NCBI GenBank assembly: GCA_012861695.1
Contig: JAAOOA010000006.1
Location: forward strand, 27,041,811 to 27,105,810
Direction: 5' to 3'
Length of the DNA stretch: 64,000 nucleotides
DNA from: Trematomus loennbergii
Taxonomy: Eukaryota > Chordata > Actinopteri > Perciformes > Nototheniidae
The first letter of the stretch is position 1, and each line of letters opens with the position of its first letter. The notes below the pieces were generated by a model. It saw only the letters and a program-made list of their open reading frames with translations. It searched no databases and had not been told where the DNA came from. The translations under genes and the position numbers were made by a program. Positions 1-11,540 of the stretch are shown piece by piece.

Positions 1-55
1 ACTATGATTACTTTTTGTGATATTTTGGATACGATGCTGTGCTGATATTTCAGAA

Positions 56-190
56 TGTGTGTGTGTAAGGGAACTCACAAAATGTCCGAAAATAAAACCC
101 TCTCTCTTTTCCTCCGTACCCAAATCTCTAAAAACGGGGTGACAACGGAGCTGATCCAGATGTGCTGCCGAAATTTGGGCTGGCTTTACT
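56..190 (-). repeat. Fragment of a dispersed repeat also present at 40.4 kb
   Basis: GGAACTCACAAAATGTC, the CTCTCT-rich stretch, then CCCAAATCTCTAAAAA and GAGCTGATCCAGAT match, with changes, the reverse complement of about 40365-40480 inside the MITE at 40054-40547. No gene is visible in 1-480. Confidence 0.5.
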
Positions 191-697
191 CCCATGGAGC
201 TATCAGAGACGTTGCCATCAGAAACAATGCGCAACATGTTTTGGACGTCATATGGTTTGTGTTTACATTAGCAAGCATCGCTAACACTGAGAGCTAACGC
301 TGTACAGGAGAGAGTAGGCTATGTGTAAAAAAGCAGGATATAAAAGGAACTCACCTTGTGGTACATAATACACTGTTTAGCTGAGTATCTGGGTAGAATT
401 CTCCTGCATGAGCTCTCGTCTCAGCTCCCTAACCCAGACCCGAAATCAGCACTTCTCTAACAGGGCTGAATTAGAGGGGTATGAGCCGAGGCATGGCTAG
501 AATGGGTGATCTTTTTGGTATTTTGAGCAAAACAGTTCATAGACATGTTTTTTATATATCTGGGACCTATAATATACCTAAAAATAGGAGACCTTTAAAT
601 GTTTCGACATTCAAGACTTTGACTTTTTTATCGACAGACTATGTGTATTTTCTGATGTACGACATACCATGCCGTTTTAAAAAATATATTTTTCGAC

Positions 698-957
698 TTT
701 AAAGGTAGGGTAGGTAAGTTTGAGAAACCGGCTCGAGACAGGCAGGTAGGCCATCCAGTTATTTTAGCCGGGCCGGCTAAAATGATTGGTCGTGCTTTTT
801 ACAGTACTACAGCTTCCACAGATGAAATTTTTTTATGGATTTTTTGTCAAAGCACTTAAGATATTCATTTATATCGGGATGTTAAGAGCATTCCATGGAA
901 TATAACAAAAAGTGTATCTCGAGCCGGTTTCTCAAACTTACCTACCCCACCTTTAAA
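698..957. mobile_element. MITE with 40-bp terminal inverted repeats
   Basis: Starts TTTAAAGGTAGGGTAGGTAA and ends with its near-perfect reverse complement TTACCTACCCCACCTTTAAA; the inverted arms run to GGCTCGAG. Internal sequence (TTTTAGCCGGGCCGGCTAAA) recurs at 1361-1655 and 3226-3478. Non-autonomous; superfamily not determined. Confidence 0.75.
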
Positions 958-1360
958 TACTATGTCCTTTTTTTGTGAAATTTTTCGACATGATTTTTAT
1001 GATATTTCTCGGCATGCTATACTATAACTTTTTCGACATACAGTAGTACAGAATGGTTATTTTCGACTAGTTTTCAGGTTATTCGATGTCGTCTTTTTAC
1101 GGAAACTTTCTACAAACTATATTATACTATGACATTTTTTCGACTTACTATACTAGGTCGTTTTTTATAATATTTTGGAGCTTACTATAATATAACTTTT
1201 TTGGGACTTACAATGCAATGTTGTTTTTTTCTGATATTTTCAACTAACTATACCATGACATTTTTTCGACAAACTATAGAAAGTCTTTTTTTTATTATAT
1301 TTTTGCCATACTGTAATATGTCTTTTTTTCGGCATACCATACTTAATTTGTTCAGATATT

Positions 1361-1655
1361 TTCAAAGTGCTTTGACAAAAAATCCATAAAAAAATGTCAT
1401 CTGTGGAAGCCGTAGTACTGTAAAAAGCACGACCAATCATTTTAGCCGGCCCGGCTAAAATAACTGGATGGCCTACCTGCCTGTCAGCCTTCCATCTGTG
1501 CACAAACTTATCTCGTGCCCTCATTGGTCATGTGCGCGTTCGTGTGTGTTGGAGGAGGGGCTCTGTAAGGAAGTGGCAGATATTTTCCGGCTGTGTATTT
1601 TCAAATTCTAGCGCACTCAAGCTGGTTTCTCCAAAATTACCTACCTACCTTTAAG
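1361..1655 (-). mobile_element. Second, truncated copy of the 698-957 MITE family, inverted
   Basis: Reads from AAGTGCTTTGACAAAAAATC through TTTTAGCCGGCCCGGCTAAA to CTACCTACCTTTAA. It is the reverse complement of the left part of the first copy and carries an extra segment (CTTCCATCTGTGCACAAACT) also found at 3360-3400 but missing from 698-957. Confidence 0.7.
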
Positions 1656-2023
1656 TCATACTAAACTATTACATTTTTTCATCATAATGTACTATGTAGT
1701 TTTTTCAGATTTTGGTCATACTATAATATGACTTTTTTTTGACATACCATACTTAGTTATTTTCTGATATTTTCGACTTACTATCCTATGTTGTTTTTTG
1801 TGTATATTTTCAACAAACTTTACATTGACCTTTTTCGACGTACTCATCATACACATACACATCAGTTTTCTCATCAGTTGTTTTTAGTGGAGAAATCGAC
1901 ATAAACCAGGCAAATGATTGATAAAAGTTAGCTACTAGAGCAGGAGAATTAAAGCAAAGCTAAAAAAAAACAGGAAAGATCTGAAAGACCAGTTGAATAG
2001 TTTTACAGAATATAAATATTAAT

Positions 2024-2029
2024 TTTATT
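2024..2029 (-). terminator. Candidate poly(A) signal of myod2
   Basis: AATAAA on the minus strand about 335 nt past the stop codon, giving a 3' UTR of a plausible length. It is the closest canonical signal I found; the cleavage site is not identified. Confidence 0.5.
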
Positions 2030-2363
2030 AAAATGTCATTCACTCATAAATAATATATAGAAACACAACAATCGCTGCAACCTTCGTGGCTGTATGAGTG
2101 TATGTGTCACATGTGTGCTTGGAGGTGTGTGTCCTTGGGTGTACAAACATCTCTTATATACAGATTTATAAAATGGTCCATCATTTCTGACGCAGGAATA
2201 AGTGAGGAAATGTCCCTTTTTCCTTCTGAGATTAATGGATTAAAACAGCAGTCTTCAGTTTGTTCACGTGGCTAAAACTGAAGAAAATCTCAAATGGCAG
2301 AAAAAAGTCTTGAATACGTTGTCTTGGCTTTCTGCAAATGATGAGTCCTCAGCTCGGTGTGGT

Positions 2364-2553
2364 TCATTGCGGCTCGTAGATGCTGTTGGGCTCAGCAGAG
2401 GAACTGGAGCCTGCAGGGCTGCTCTGAGGGGATTCAGGGCCCCGGGGGACCACGCTGTCGCCTGGGGGGCCGGAGCAGGGTCTGTGCTGATCCGCTGTAC
2501 GATGCTGGACAAACAGTCCAAACTGGAAATGAGCGATGGTTTACTGCTGGAAT
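2364..2553 (-). CDS. myod2: myod2 exon 3 with a one-base reading-frame break
   Basis: Follows acceptor CTTACAG. The first part reads [20 protein letters not shown], the conserved MyoD helix III region. After a run of six C (2464-2469 on the plus strand) the sensible frame moves by one base to [20 protein letters not shown] and ends SIYEPQ at the TGA (2364-2366). In the uninterrupted frame the protein would continue with an unrelated tail to 2264. A missing base in the homopolymer is the likeliest cause. Confidence 0.85.
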
Positions 2554-4936
2554 CTGTAAGAAAAATAACAGGCAACATGAGTTTCTGCTCAGTTGGCTTC
2601 AAAATGTTTGTATTTTTAGGCGAAATAAGTCAAATAACGAGTTGTTTAAAAAAGAAAATCCAACAAGGTCATAGTACCACTTTACAATAAGACTACCCTT
2701 ATAAAGGATTCATAAAGGGTTTATAATTAGGTTATGAATTAGGTTGTAAACACTTTATTAATCATTAAGAACCATTTATAAACCAGTTCTAACATAGAAC
2801 ACAACAACATACATCAACACAGGCTCACTATTTGGCAAGATGACTAAGCCTTATAATGGCTACTTAGCGAGAATCAACTCAGTGAGCAACAGATACCAAG
2901 GATGCTGGCTGATGAAGAAGACGAAGTAAGCTACAGTAGGTAGCCAATATAAGGCTTAGCAGTACAGATAAATGTGGGCTCACTATTTGGCAAGCAACCG
3001 GTCACAGTTGCCCTGTTTATCTCATGTCTTATAAAAGCTTGTTCATGATTTATAAAGTGTTCATAACCTAATTAATAAATTAATTACAAACTATTCGTAA
3101 ACCCTTTATAAGGGTAGTCTTATTGTAAAATAAAATAATACTTGGGTTAAAGGAGGAATCAGGCAAATAAATGGAGCAGCAAGTTACTTTAAATTCCAGT
3201 GTTGACATAAAAAAAAAGTTTTACATTAAAGGTGGGGTAGGTCATTTCGGAGAAACCAGCTTGAGTGCGCTAGAATTTGAAAATACACAACCAGAGAAAA
3301 TCTGCCACTTCCTTATAGAGCCCTCCTCCAACACACACGAATGCGCACATGACCAATGAGGGCACGAGATAAGTTTTGCACAGATGGAAGGCTGACAGGC
3401 AGGTAGGTCATCCAGTTACTTTAGCCGGGCCGGCTAAAATGATTGGTCGTGCTTTTTACAGTACTACGGCTTCCGTAGTTCTAACACCATCAGAATGTCC
3501 CATTAAAACAGAAACTGGTCAAATTAAAAGAGAAACAAGTTCTTCTAAAAGAGAAACACATCAAGAAAAAGCAGTGACAGGTTGAAGATGAAACTGACCG
3601 TCTGGGTGGCTGCAGTAGGAACCATCACTGTTCTCGCTTCTGGATGAACACGGAGAGATGAAATCCATCTGGAAACACAAATCAATAAAGTTGTAAGTCA
3701 ACAATTGTACATCAATGATCAATTAGTGGACACAATGTTTAAAAAAGAGGAATGATACACAGAGCTGGTTACAATTCAAAGATGTCACCTGTGTCAGAAA
3801 ACGCGCCAAATGTTTTGCCTTTTTAACATGTTGAATTAAAAGAGTTTAATTCAGTAAAATAATCAGTCTTATCACCTCTGTGTGCCTCTTAACACACTTA
3901 AGAGTCAGTGTCCATTCCAATCTTTAGCATGTTTAGCATATCTTAGATCAAAAAGGATAAATATGCATTTGTAACTTGTAAACTCAATCTGCCTCTTGGA
4001 ATCAAGACTCCACTTTGCAACACACCCACAACGTGACATTGTCAAATAATCTTTCAAATGACATAACAAATTGAAAATCATATTTTGGGTAGTCTATCTA
4101 AATAATGATGTGTTGGTTTATTTTCAAAAAGCAGATCATTGCATTTGGATGCTTTCTTTCCAAATCAATACCACATTGATTACAATAATGGTGGAAGAAG
4201 AGCATTTCTTTTGATTTAGTGAAAGAAAAATATTTTGGACAAAATGTGCCTAAAAGTGTGCCTTTATTTTAAAGAGTTCCTTCAATGAAAATGTATTGAA
4301 GTGCTGTGGCCGAAAATAAATATCCCAAAGGCATTCCAAACATCTCATGAGGCAGCACATGAAGCGCTCAGCTGTTCTCACCATGCCATCGGAGCAGTTG
4401 GAGCGCGGGCTGGAGGCGTCTGAGTCCCCGCTGTAGTGCTCCATGGGCGGGTAGAAGCTGTCCTCCCTGCCGGTCCTGAGCAGCGACTGCAGGGACTCGA
4501 TGTAGCTGATAGCGTTGCGCAGGATGTCCACTTTGGGCAGCCTCTGGTTTGGATTGGACGCCGTGCATCGCTTCAGGGTCTCAAAGGCGTTGTTGACCTT
4601 TCCCAGTCGCCGCCTTTCCCGCATTGTTGCTGCTTTCCTCCGGTCTTCGTTTGACGTCTTTCTCTTGCAAGCCTTGCAGGCCCAAAGCAAGCAGTGCCCC
4701 GCCTGGTGGGGGCCCCCAGGAGCCCTCACATGCTCGTCCTCCTCCTCCTCCTCCTCTGCGACTGGGACGTGGTGGTGATGATGGTGATGAACATGGTCAT
4801 CTGGCTTGAGCAGGCCAGCGTGCATTAGCCGGGAGTCCAGGTCATCAAAAAAGTTCATGTCGCTGGTGCTGAAGCAGGGGTCATCGTAAAGGTCATCAGC
4901 AGACGAGAGAGGGAAGGGAAGGTCGGACAGATCCAT
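2364..4936 (-). CDS. myod2: MyoD-family myogenic bHLH transcription factor, 3 exons
   Basis: Muscle-lineage transcription factor that binds E-boxes as a heterodimer with E proteins in the nucleus. Exons are 4382-4936, 3599-3668 and 2364-2553, all with GT-AG junctions. The protein starts [10 protein letters not shown], has a His run and a Glu run at about residues 50-67, the [10 protein letters not shown] motif at 81-90, a basic region at 91-110 that keeps the myogenic Ala-Thr pair ([10 protein letters not shown]), the helix-loop-helix at 111-154, then [19 protein letters not shown]. Exon 3 carries [15 protein letters not shown] and, in another frame, ends NSIYEPQ and stop. The spliced length is 815 nt, one short of a multiple of three, so a one-base break lies in exon 3. 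Teleost Myod1 normally ends IYQVL; the different end and divergent bHLH favour the paralogue myod2. Calling it a MyoD gene is firm; which paralogue is inference. Otogelin lies upstream on the same strand, as in human. Confidence 0.88.
2681..3129. mobile_element. MITE in myod2 intron 2
   Basis: Bounded by TTTACAATAAGACTACCCTT and its exact reverse complement AAGGGTAGTCTTATTGTAAA, extended inward by degenerate TTATAAAGG-type sequence. No open frame of note. Lies in the 1.05 kb intron between myod2 exons 2 and 3. Confidence 0.8.
3226..3478 (+). mobile_element. Third copy of the 698-957 MITE family, in myod2 intron 2
   Basis: Begins TTAAAGGTGGGGTAGG, continues through GAGAAACCAGCTTGAG and TTTAGCCGGGCCGGCTAAAA to TACTACGGCTTCCGTAG, matching the reverse complement of 1361-1655. 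The right terminal repeat is absent, so it is truncated. Confidence 0.7.
3599..3668 (-). CDS. myod2: myod2 exon 2
   Basis: A 70-nt exon between TTTCCAG and GTCAGT, too short to stand out as an open frame. It reads [20 protein letters not shown] then HPD, matching the short second exon of MyoD genes (MDFMGPTCQ-type start). It leaves in phase 1; its last G plus AT of exon 3 makes an Asp codon. Confidence 0.85.
4382..4936 (-). CDS. myod2: myod2 exon 1 (activation domain, HC motif, bHLH)
   Basis: Codes for residues 1-185 from ATG at 4936 to the donor ATG|GTGAGA after residue 185, phase 0. It holds the acidic N-terminus, poly-His and poly-Glu tracts, the Cys/His-rich motif with the tryptophan that contacts Pbx in MyoD family members, and the entire bHLH. 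This start is chosen because [15 protein letters not shown] matches the family N-terminus. Confidence 0.93.
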
Positions 4937-5089
4937 CTGAAGAAGAGTCCCTCACAGCGACAAGAAGAGAAAAGTTCCTCCAAAAGTTCCTCCGATGACA
5001 GAGAAAGTCTCCACAAAGTATCTTTTATAAAAGAAAGAAATAATATAGGATGAAAATATATATGTCTCCTTAAAGTGTCCTGTCAAACT

Positions 5090-5095
5090 CAGCTG
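5090..5095 (-). promoter_or_regulatory. E-box CAGCTG in the myod2 5' UTR
   Basis: CAGCTG is a preferred site for myogenic bHLH dimers and lies about 155 bp upstream of the ATG. Autoregulation of MyoD-family promoters through E-boxes is known; use of this particular site is inference. Confidence 0.35.
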
Positions 5096-5179
5096 ATCTA
5101 AAGTAGAACGTGTGTGCTGAGGAGATCTGTGTGTTTAAAGGGCCAGTCTGTGTAACTTCAACTCCCTCAGCTAGCCAGC

Positions 5180-5185
5180 TTTATA
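5180..5185 (-). promoter_or_regulatory. TATA box of myod2
   Basis: TATAAA on the minus strand, inside CTTTATAAAG, 244 bp upstream of the start codon. MyoD promoters have a TATA box; this would place transcription start near 5150 and give a 5' UTR of roughly 215 nt. Position relative to the start and the (TG)n tract just upstream support it; no transcript data seen. Confidence 0.65.
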
Positions 5186-5233
5186 AAGAAGTCAGTGTAG
5201 GCGGGGCTGTGGTCAAATTACCAATGAACTGAG

Positions 5234-5422
<189 letters not shown>

Positions 5423-5439
5423 CAGGTGTCACTGAGTTG

Positions 5440-6235
5440 AAACCCAGCAACAAAAAGGAAGCAATAAAAAACCTAACAAATCATTCAGCCTTCTGATGTT
5501 TACCAATGGACATACAAAACTCAAATGATCTTTGAGATGTTAAATATAACAATTGTATTGTGTAGATTCCTGTCATTTTGTAAAGCTAATGTTAGGACCA
5601 TTTTACTGCAGGCGGTTTTGACCTGATATCTACTTATAATAACTGTTAATATAGCTCCTCCTGTCATATAGTTTAGGATGACAACTATTTGGAAAATATA
5701 TACACTCGTGTAAATAAATATATCCCAAAAATTGTTAAAGGTCACAATATATTTAACACATAATATATAGATTGTTCGCAGTGCTGAATCGTAATATCAT
5801 AATTGTTATTATGGGATACAAACAGTGATATATCAGCAATAACAAAGCCATATCTATATCACAAGTCAGTATAGCATTATACAGAGATCTGATTTTTGAG
5901 TGTTTTGATGTCTTTAATTGTGATCCTAGCTGTAATAAAATAAGAATAAAACGTATAAAACCAACAAATGTTTTTGGAACAATCATGTGTATTACTTGGT
6001 TAAGTTTAAAAAGAGCAGATTTCTGAAAGTTGTCAGGTTTAAGAAAAATGAAACTTTCCAATGATGACACCCATTACATTAAAATAACAGTAAAGTAAGT
6101 GTATGTTACATTACGGGAGCTTTGTCTAAATGTGTGCAGTTATATCTGACTGACAGAGAACTGAATGCTGGGAGCTTCAGTATGATGTCCTGCTGAGGAG
6201 GTCATTATGTCACACAGTCGTGAGGTCTCTGATCC
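5440..6235. other. Unannotated AT-rich intergenic DNA
   Basis: No gene-like frame, RNA gene or recognisable repeat seen between the two TG arrays. Confidence 0.5.
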
Positions 6236-6237
6236 CA

Positions 6238-6410
<173 letters not shown>

Positions 6411-6963
6411 AGAAAAGGGGGGCGGGGGGCATCACTGGATAACAGTTTAAGACAATTTGTCCGAAGAGGTGAAATGATCCCAACTCACAAGACAGACAGA
6501 TTTTAAGTTTGTTTAAAGTTCTGTTCTGTTGTTGCTAATGTGGGCTCTGCTGAAGTCACAATGGTTTTGCATTAATGCATTGTATTTAATATTTTTCTTT
6601 TACAGAGCCTGATCTTGAGAAAATCTAGATATATGGCAAGTTTATTATTATTTAGCACACATAATAAAAAGTGGGATATGTGTTAGATTTTGTAATTGAT
6701 AATGCAAAACCCCTAACCCTAACTCTCAAACCTGAAAACGAACAGTAGCCAACTTTAAAAACTGAATATAAAGTTACATCTATCGGCAAATAATATTTGA
6801 TGGCAGTCAAGATTTCTACTATTGTTACAAAATACATACTTATATAAGTTCTCATATTACATTTACATTTATTTGTTTATTTTTGGATAGCAAAAGCCAG
6901 AATGAATTAACACGCCCACACGGAGACGATATCAGTTGAATCCGCAAACGTTCTCTATCATAT
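6411..6963. other. Unannotated intergenic DNA
   Basis: AT-rich, with no supported feature apart from CCCTAACCCTAA at about 6711-6722, too short to call an interstitial telomeric repeat. Confidence 0.4.
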
Positions 6964-7529
6964 AGACGGTTCGTCCACACGAGGCCGAAACGGAAACATG
7001 GATACGGAGCCCGAATCCGATACACTTTGATAACGGCTCCCAAAGTGGGTAGGTCTGAGGACGAAACGCTTGCGGCTCCGTGTGTACGCCCTATACGATC
7101 ATTTCCTGAAAACGATGACGCCATAGCCCCGCCTCTCCCCACCTCTCCTGCTCACCCCCGCGTCATTGCTGATGCGTTTCGCCAACAACAACAACAATGG
7201 CGGATCACAGGGTTGCGTTTGTGCTCCAGACGCTACTGACCATGATACAGATTTTAGTGCAAAATCTACAGCTCCACAACCACAACCACACAACCACAAC
7301 CATCAGCAACAATAATAATATAATATAATAATAATAATCGTCATCCGTCTTATTCGCTGCTTTTGGTGTATTTTGTGGCGGAGGTACAGAGCCACTTACA
7401 GGTCCGGCATATGTACTACAGCGTCTCCAGCGTTTTCGAGCGTTTCCGTGTGGACGGAATACTTTTTTGAAAACGACTAAGGTTAGTTTTCGTTTTCGTC
7501 TCCGTTTCGTCTCCGTGTGGACGGGGCCT
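6964..7529. mobile_element. MITE with CGTCCACACG-type terminal repeats
   Basis: Left end GACGGTTCGTCCACACGAGG and right end CTCCGTGTGGACGGGGCC are imperfect inverted repeats. Internal GCATATGTACTACAGCGTCT is shared with the unrelated element at 40054-40547. Non-coding. Confidence 0.6.
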
Positions 7530-8669
7530 AAATGTATGTGTGAAACCTAATTGTAATTCTCAAAACCTATGTGGTGTTTGTTTATTTGTTTGTTGTCCTG
7601 TAAAAGTGAGATTTTTCGCAGCTTCAGAGACTTACAGTGGTGGTGTGGGACAGAACAGCTCAGATCACTCACAGCTTGATGGGAAGGCAGCATGTTAAAT
7701 TTAGCAGCTCGTGAAATCCAAGACAAGTGCCCTTTCAACTGAGGCTGGTATCATTTCGGAATATCCCCGACTCTCACACTCCCTCCTCTTCCTGGGACAC
7801 ATGCAAATAAACCAAAAAGAACATGAACCTGATGGCAGCAGAATCAAATGCAGGAAATTGTGTCAGTCCTGGAATATTTCAACAATTGTCCAGCTCTATT
7901 AAAGAGCTTTTATCAAAGCAGATAAATTAAAACAAAGTAATAGGTCACACATTTATTTATTGCATAAAATGTTCCAAAAATATTTAATATTATAAAAGTG
8001 TGATTAATAGACTGCTTTTTGTACAGGCTAGATATCATATGGAAGAGGATAGGGTCCACATGTTATTTATTTTTTAGATCTGACCAAAAGTAAATTTTTG
8101 TTTTTGAATTCTGAGAAAAATATCAGAATTTTGATTATAAAGTCAGCCTTTTTGTCTGAGATTCAGACATAAGGGCAGGTACTACTGGTATATATTTGTA
8201 TTTTTGTGACCTACATTTCTTCAGTGAGTTATTCAAATTCCGTATTTTAAAGGCTTTTTTTGTCAACAACAAGAGTTCACTGTTGGTTTTAGTATTTTCT
8301 AGAGATTTGTATACTATAGGAAGAATAAGTGCTATTGTAAGCATTGGGTTGAGAGGTCATGTGTTGTGAGCATGCGCAGTCTGTCCTGGAGTGGTGAGAG
8401 AGAGTGTGGTGTGACTCGACGATTAATAAACGGAGGCGCTATCTGTGACGCTCCAAAAAGTACTAAGTTCCTGAGTTTTTGTTACACAGAAGTATTCTTG
8501 AAGCCTTAACACCTCGGACGTTACACTATCACCAGACTTGTCCTTTCAGTTGAGAGAGTATTGCCTCCTCCATGATGACAGACAGTGTTAAAGATGAATC
8601 CTGCAGTCTGATACTCAACTTTACAGTCTGTTCCTATAATCCTGCGATACATTTGGAAGATGAATCTGC
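7530..8669. other. Unannotated intergenic DNA
   Basis: No gene seen. 8361-8526 (from TGTTGTGAGC to GTTACA, with AATAAA inside) has the look of a short solo LTR but no partner or target duplication, so I do not call it. Confidence 0.4.
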
Positions 8670-8877
8670 TATAGAGAGGCGAAGTCCCTCCCTTTCCGGT
8701 GGACCTCCATGGGATCTTATTTCGAAAAAATGATGTATTGAAGTCAATGGCGAGAGAAATGTTATCTTTCGATCCCGTTTGAATTGTGACACGAATTACA
8801 CATATGATATTTGTCAATTTAAAAGATAATTTTGCAAGTAAAAAAAAAAATGTTTTGCCGTATAACTGTGAAGTAAG
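8670..8877 (+). repeat. Left arm of a 2.4 kb inverted repeat pair
   Basis: TATAGAGAGGCGAAGTCCC through CTTTCGATCCCGTTTGAATT and on matches the reverse complement of 10898-11102 with a modest number of changes. Confidence 0.75.
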
Positions 8878-9588
8878 ACTTTTTTTGTGTGAAACCGCTC
8901 AATGAACTACATCGCTGGTCTCGCACAACAACACACGTCACCAAGATGGCCGTCACTAATGTCTTGCCAAACAAGGGATTGACTACCCTCACTATCACCA
9001 CAATGAAACACGTCCAGAAGAATGTCATGCAAAGCTGCCTGCCTGCCTTCCTTCGATTCTCCCTGAACTGCCTGATCTTTTTAATGTTCAATGTTAACCA
9101 TTTGTACCATGAAGTAATAAAAGATCGCCGATGCTAATGTAGCGTTAGCATGTCTCCCTCGGGGGCATCCGGGCTTAAAGGTGTATTATAGAATGATCAC
9201 ACCGGTGTGACAGTACTCTTCAAAGGGTTCATGAAATATGACTACTACTCTACTGTTTAACACTTTGGTTAACTTAATGTTACTTCATGTTAAGGCTAAT
9301 ACAAATGACAAGGCTAAGGCTGTAATGCTAACTAACGTGCTTGCTACTAGCTAGGTAGCTAACTTGATCCAGCCAGCCACTCCTGGTCCTTTCATCAGAC
9401 GGGAAGCGAAAGAACGAGTAAGACCCATTGCTGGTATGATTACAGCCTGGTACAAAGCACACAGGCATATTGTTAAAGTTATCTTATCTTAGCTATCTCT
9501 TATATTTAGTTGAGGAAAACAATTATGACATCACTTACGCGACTCTGGGATTTGTAGTCTTTCTAGTTGTGTATTTTTCATAGTCTTA

Positions 9589-10894
9589 AGGCCCAGACAC
9601 ACCAGGCCGAAATCGGCCGTCTTCGGTTGTCTGACGTGTTGAATCGGCCGTGTGTCGGACACAAGCTATCGGGCCAAGAAACCACTTTGATCAGCTGTTC
9701 AGCTAGCAAATGAGAAGCGAAACGGAAGTGAGGGACGTAAACAAATGATTTAAGAAGGCACAGGACAGCAGCTAAACCCCAGCAGGTGATACTTAAAGAC
9801 ATCAAACATAGCCCTTAAATGTCCTCTCTTACCTTCCACACTTAGCAGGGACATCTCTGATATCGGCGGGAGCGTCCCCGGCTGTCCTCTGCTGAGAGCT
9901 CCGTGATTTGTTTGGTCAAGTCCGGTTTTTCATCTCATCGGTTTATTTGTCAGTATAAAGTTGCAGGATTAGTCTCAAGTACCTCAACATTGTTCTTAAG
10001 TACAGTGTCTAAGTAAATGAGATACTGTCTACTGCTGTTCATTTACCTATTGTGAGTCGCCTCGGATAAAAGCATCACATGGAAATGTAAATTTAGCAAG
10101 AAGTGGCCATTATTACATTACATACATTACTACATTGCTGACTCAATAAACTACACACCCGCCAGAACACTGCGATCATCAGATGCAGGTCTATTAACTG
10201 TGATTTTATAGTATGTCTGCACTTTATGTGCTCATTTCATCATTCATGTATTTTATATTCTACTAAAACTGAATCTAACCATAAACAAGGTGGCCTGTTG
10301 GGATATATATATATATAATATATCTGCATTATTTTACTATAACCAATACTAATGCTAGGGCTGCAACTGACAGTTATGTAGGCACATTGTTATTGTTTCT
10401 TATCGCTGTGTGATTAAAAGAATAAACACAAATAGCAGGATAGGCAATGCAAAACTTTATTTCGTACCTTCATACACACATAACACAACATTAGAATGAG
10501 CTTTATCAACGCCTACATGATGATAACCTGTCAACATGACATGAAAATAAACAGGTCGTTTTGTTCGTTTTGTAGCTGATATTTCGACACTAAGACGGTG
10601 GACGAGAGTGAAAATGGAACGCACACGCTATTTGTTGTTTGTTTATATCACAGTCTGTTCTTCTTCTCTGTCTTCCGGTTGTTGCCTATTTTGAATGACG
10701 AATACACACTACCGCCGCCTGCTGGTAAGGAGAGTTATTGCCACTCACGCATGCGCAGTTCGTACGTGCTCGGCTGAAGTCTTTGCGGTGTGTTCCAGTG
10801 CGACACATGGCCAAGACGCAGGAGAAAACGGCGACGCAACAGTCGGCGTTGGTGTCGGCGAGTTCTCTGGTGACTGCCTGGTGTGTCTGGGCCT
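9589..10894. mobile_element. Harbinger-like MITE with TTA target duplication
   Basis: Ends are AGGCCCAGACACACCAGGC and its exact reverse complement GCCTGGTGTGTCTGGGCCT, each flanked by TTA (9586-9588 and 10895-10897). A 3-bp TTA duplication is typical of PIF/Harbinger elements. Contains no transposase frame. A tail-like stretch GCCTCGGATAAAAGCATC at about 10059 resembles 3' ends of fish non-LTR elements. Confidence 0.7.
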
Positions 10895-10897
10895 TTA

Positions 10898-11102
10898 TAT
10901 TTCAAGAGTTTTACGACAAACTCTGACTTTTTTGACATGAAAATGATTTTTTTAGATTGACAAACATCTATGTGTAATTCATGGCACAATTCAAACGGGA
11001 TCGAAAGATAAGTTTTCTCTCTCCATTGACTTCAATACATAATTTTTCCGAAATAAGGTCCCATGGGGCGGAAGTAGAAGGGCGGGACTTTGCCTCTCTA
11101 TA
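10898..11102 (-). repeat. Right arm of the 8.7-11.1 kb inverted repeat pair
   Basis: Reverse-complement partner of 8670-8877; abuts the MITE at 9589-10894. The following 11103-11540 holds no supported feature. Confidence 0.75.
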
Positions 11103-11540
11103 AGGCAGGGGGGGCAGCAGACCATGCTCTCTGCAGTTGGAACTCAGCCTAAACATCAGAGCAGGCAGCCAATCAGGAGCAGGAGAAATGACAAGCAAGA
11201 CCAATCCCGGTCCAGCAATGAACCAGGTGAAACCACGGCAGCAGGCAGTGTAATACCAAAACAATCAAATTAATCCAAATCCAATACTTGCACTCTTCTC
11301 TTCTTTAGGAGGGTGGCCCCTTTTTAAGCCAATTTATTCAAAACTTTAAAAACAAATATTCTCTGTATTCTAATTCACTTTTACATTCACTTTGAATCCA
11401 AGGCCATACAAAAATACAAAATAATTACAGCGAGACGAGTGAGTCACTCTCATGGGATAATTTGCCATTTTTGCTGATTTGTACAAAAATGTTCTGCTTT
11501 TCAGTATTATTGTTGCCTCAAACACACCCTGAATCCTTAA

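Larger units (their letters stand above)
480..1860. repeat. Degenerate minisatellite (TTTTTCGACATACTATACTATG-like units) interrupted by MITEs
   Basis: Units combining a T-run, CGAC and a TACTATACTATG-like stretch recur irregularly at 600-680, 960-1360 and 1660-1850, with many substitutions. The copies at 698-957 and 1361-1655 are inserted mobile sequences. No coding potential was seen. Confidence 0.6.

Noticed and set aside
6711..6722. CCCTAACCCTAA as an interstitial telomere repeat
   Set aside because: Only two units, expected by chance.
8361..8526. TG...CA bounded stretch with AATAAA, like a solo LTR
   Set aside because: No second LTR and no target duplication; ends uncertain.
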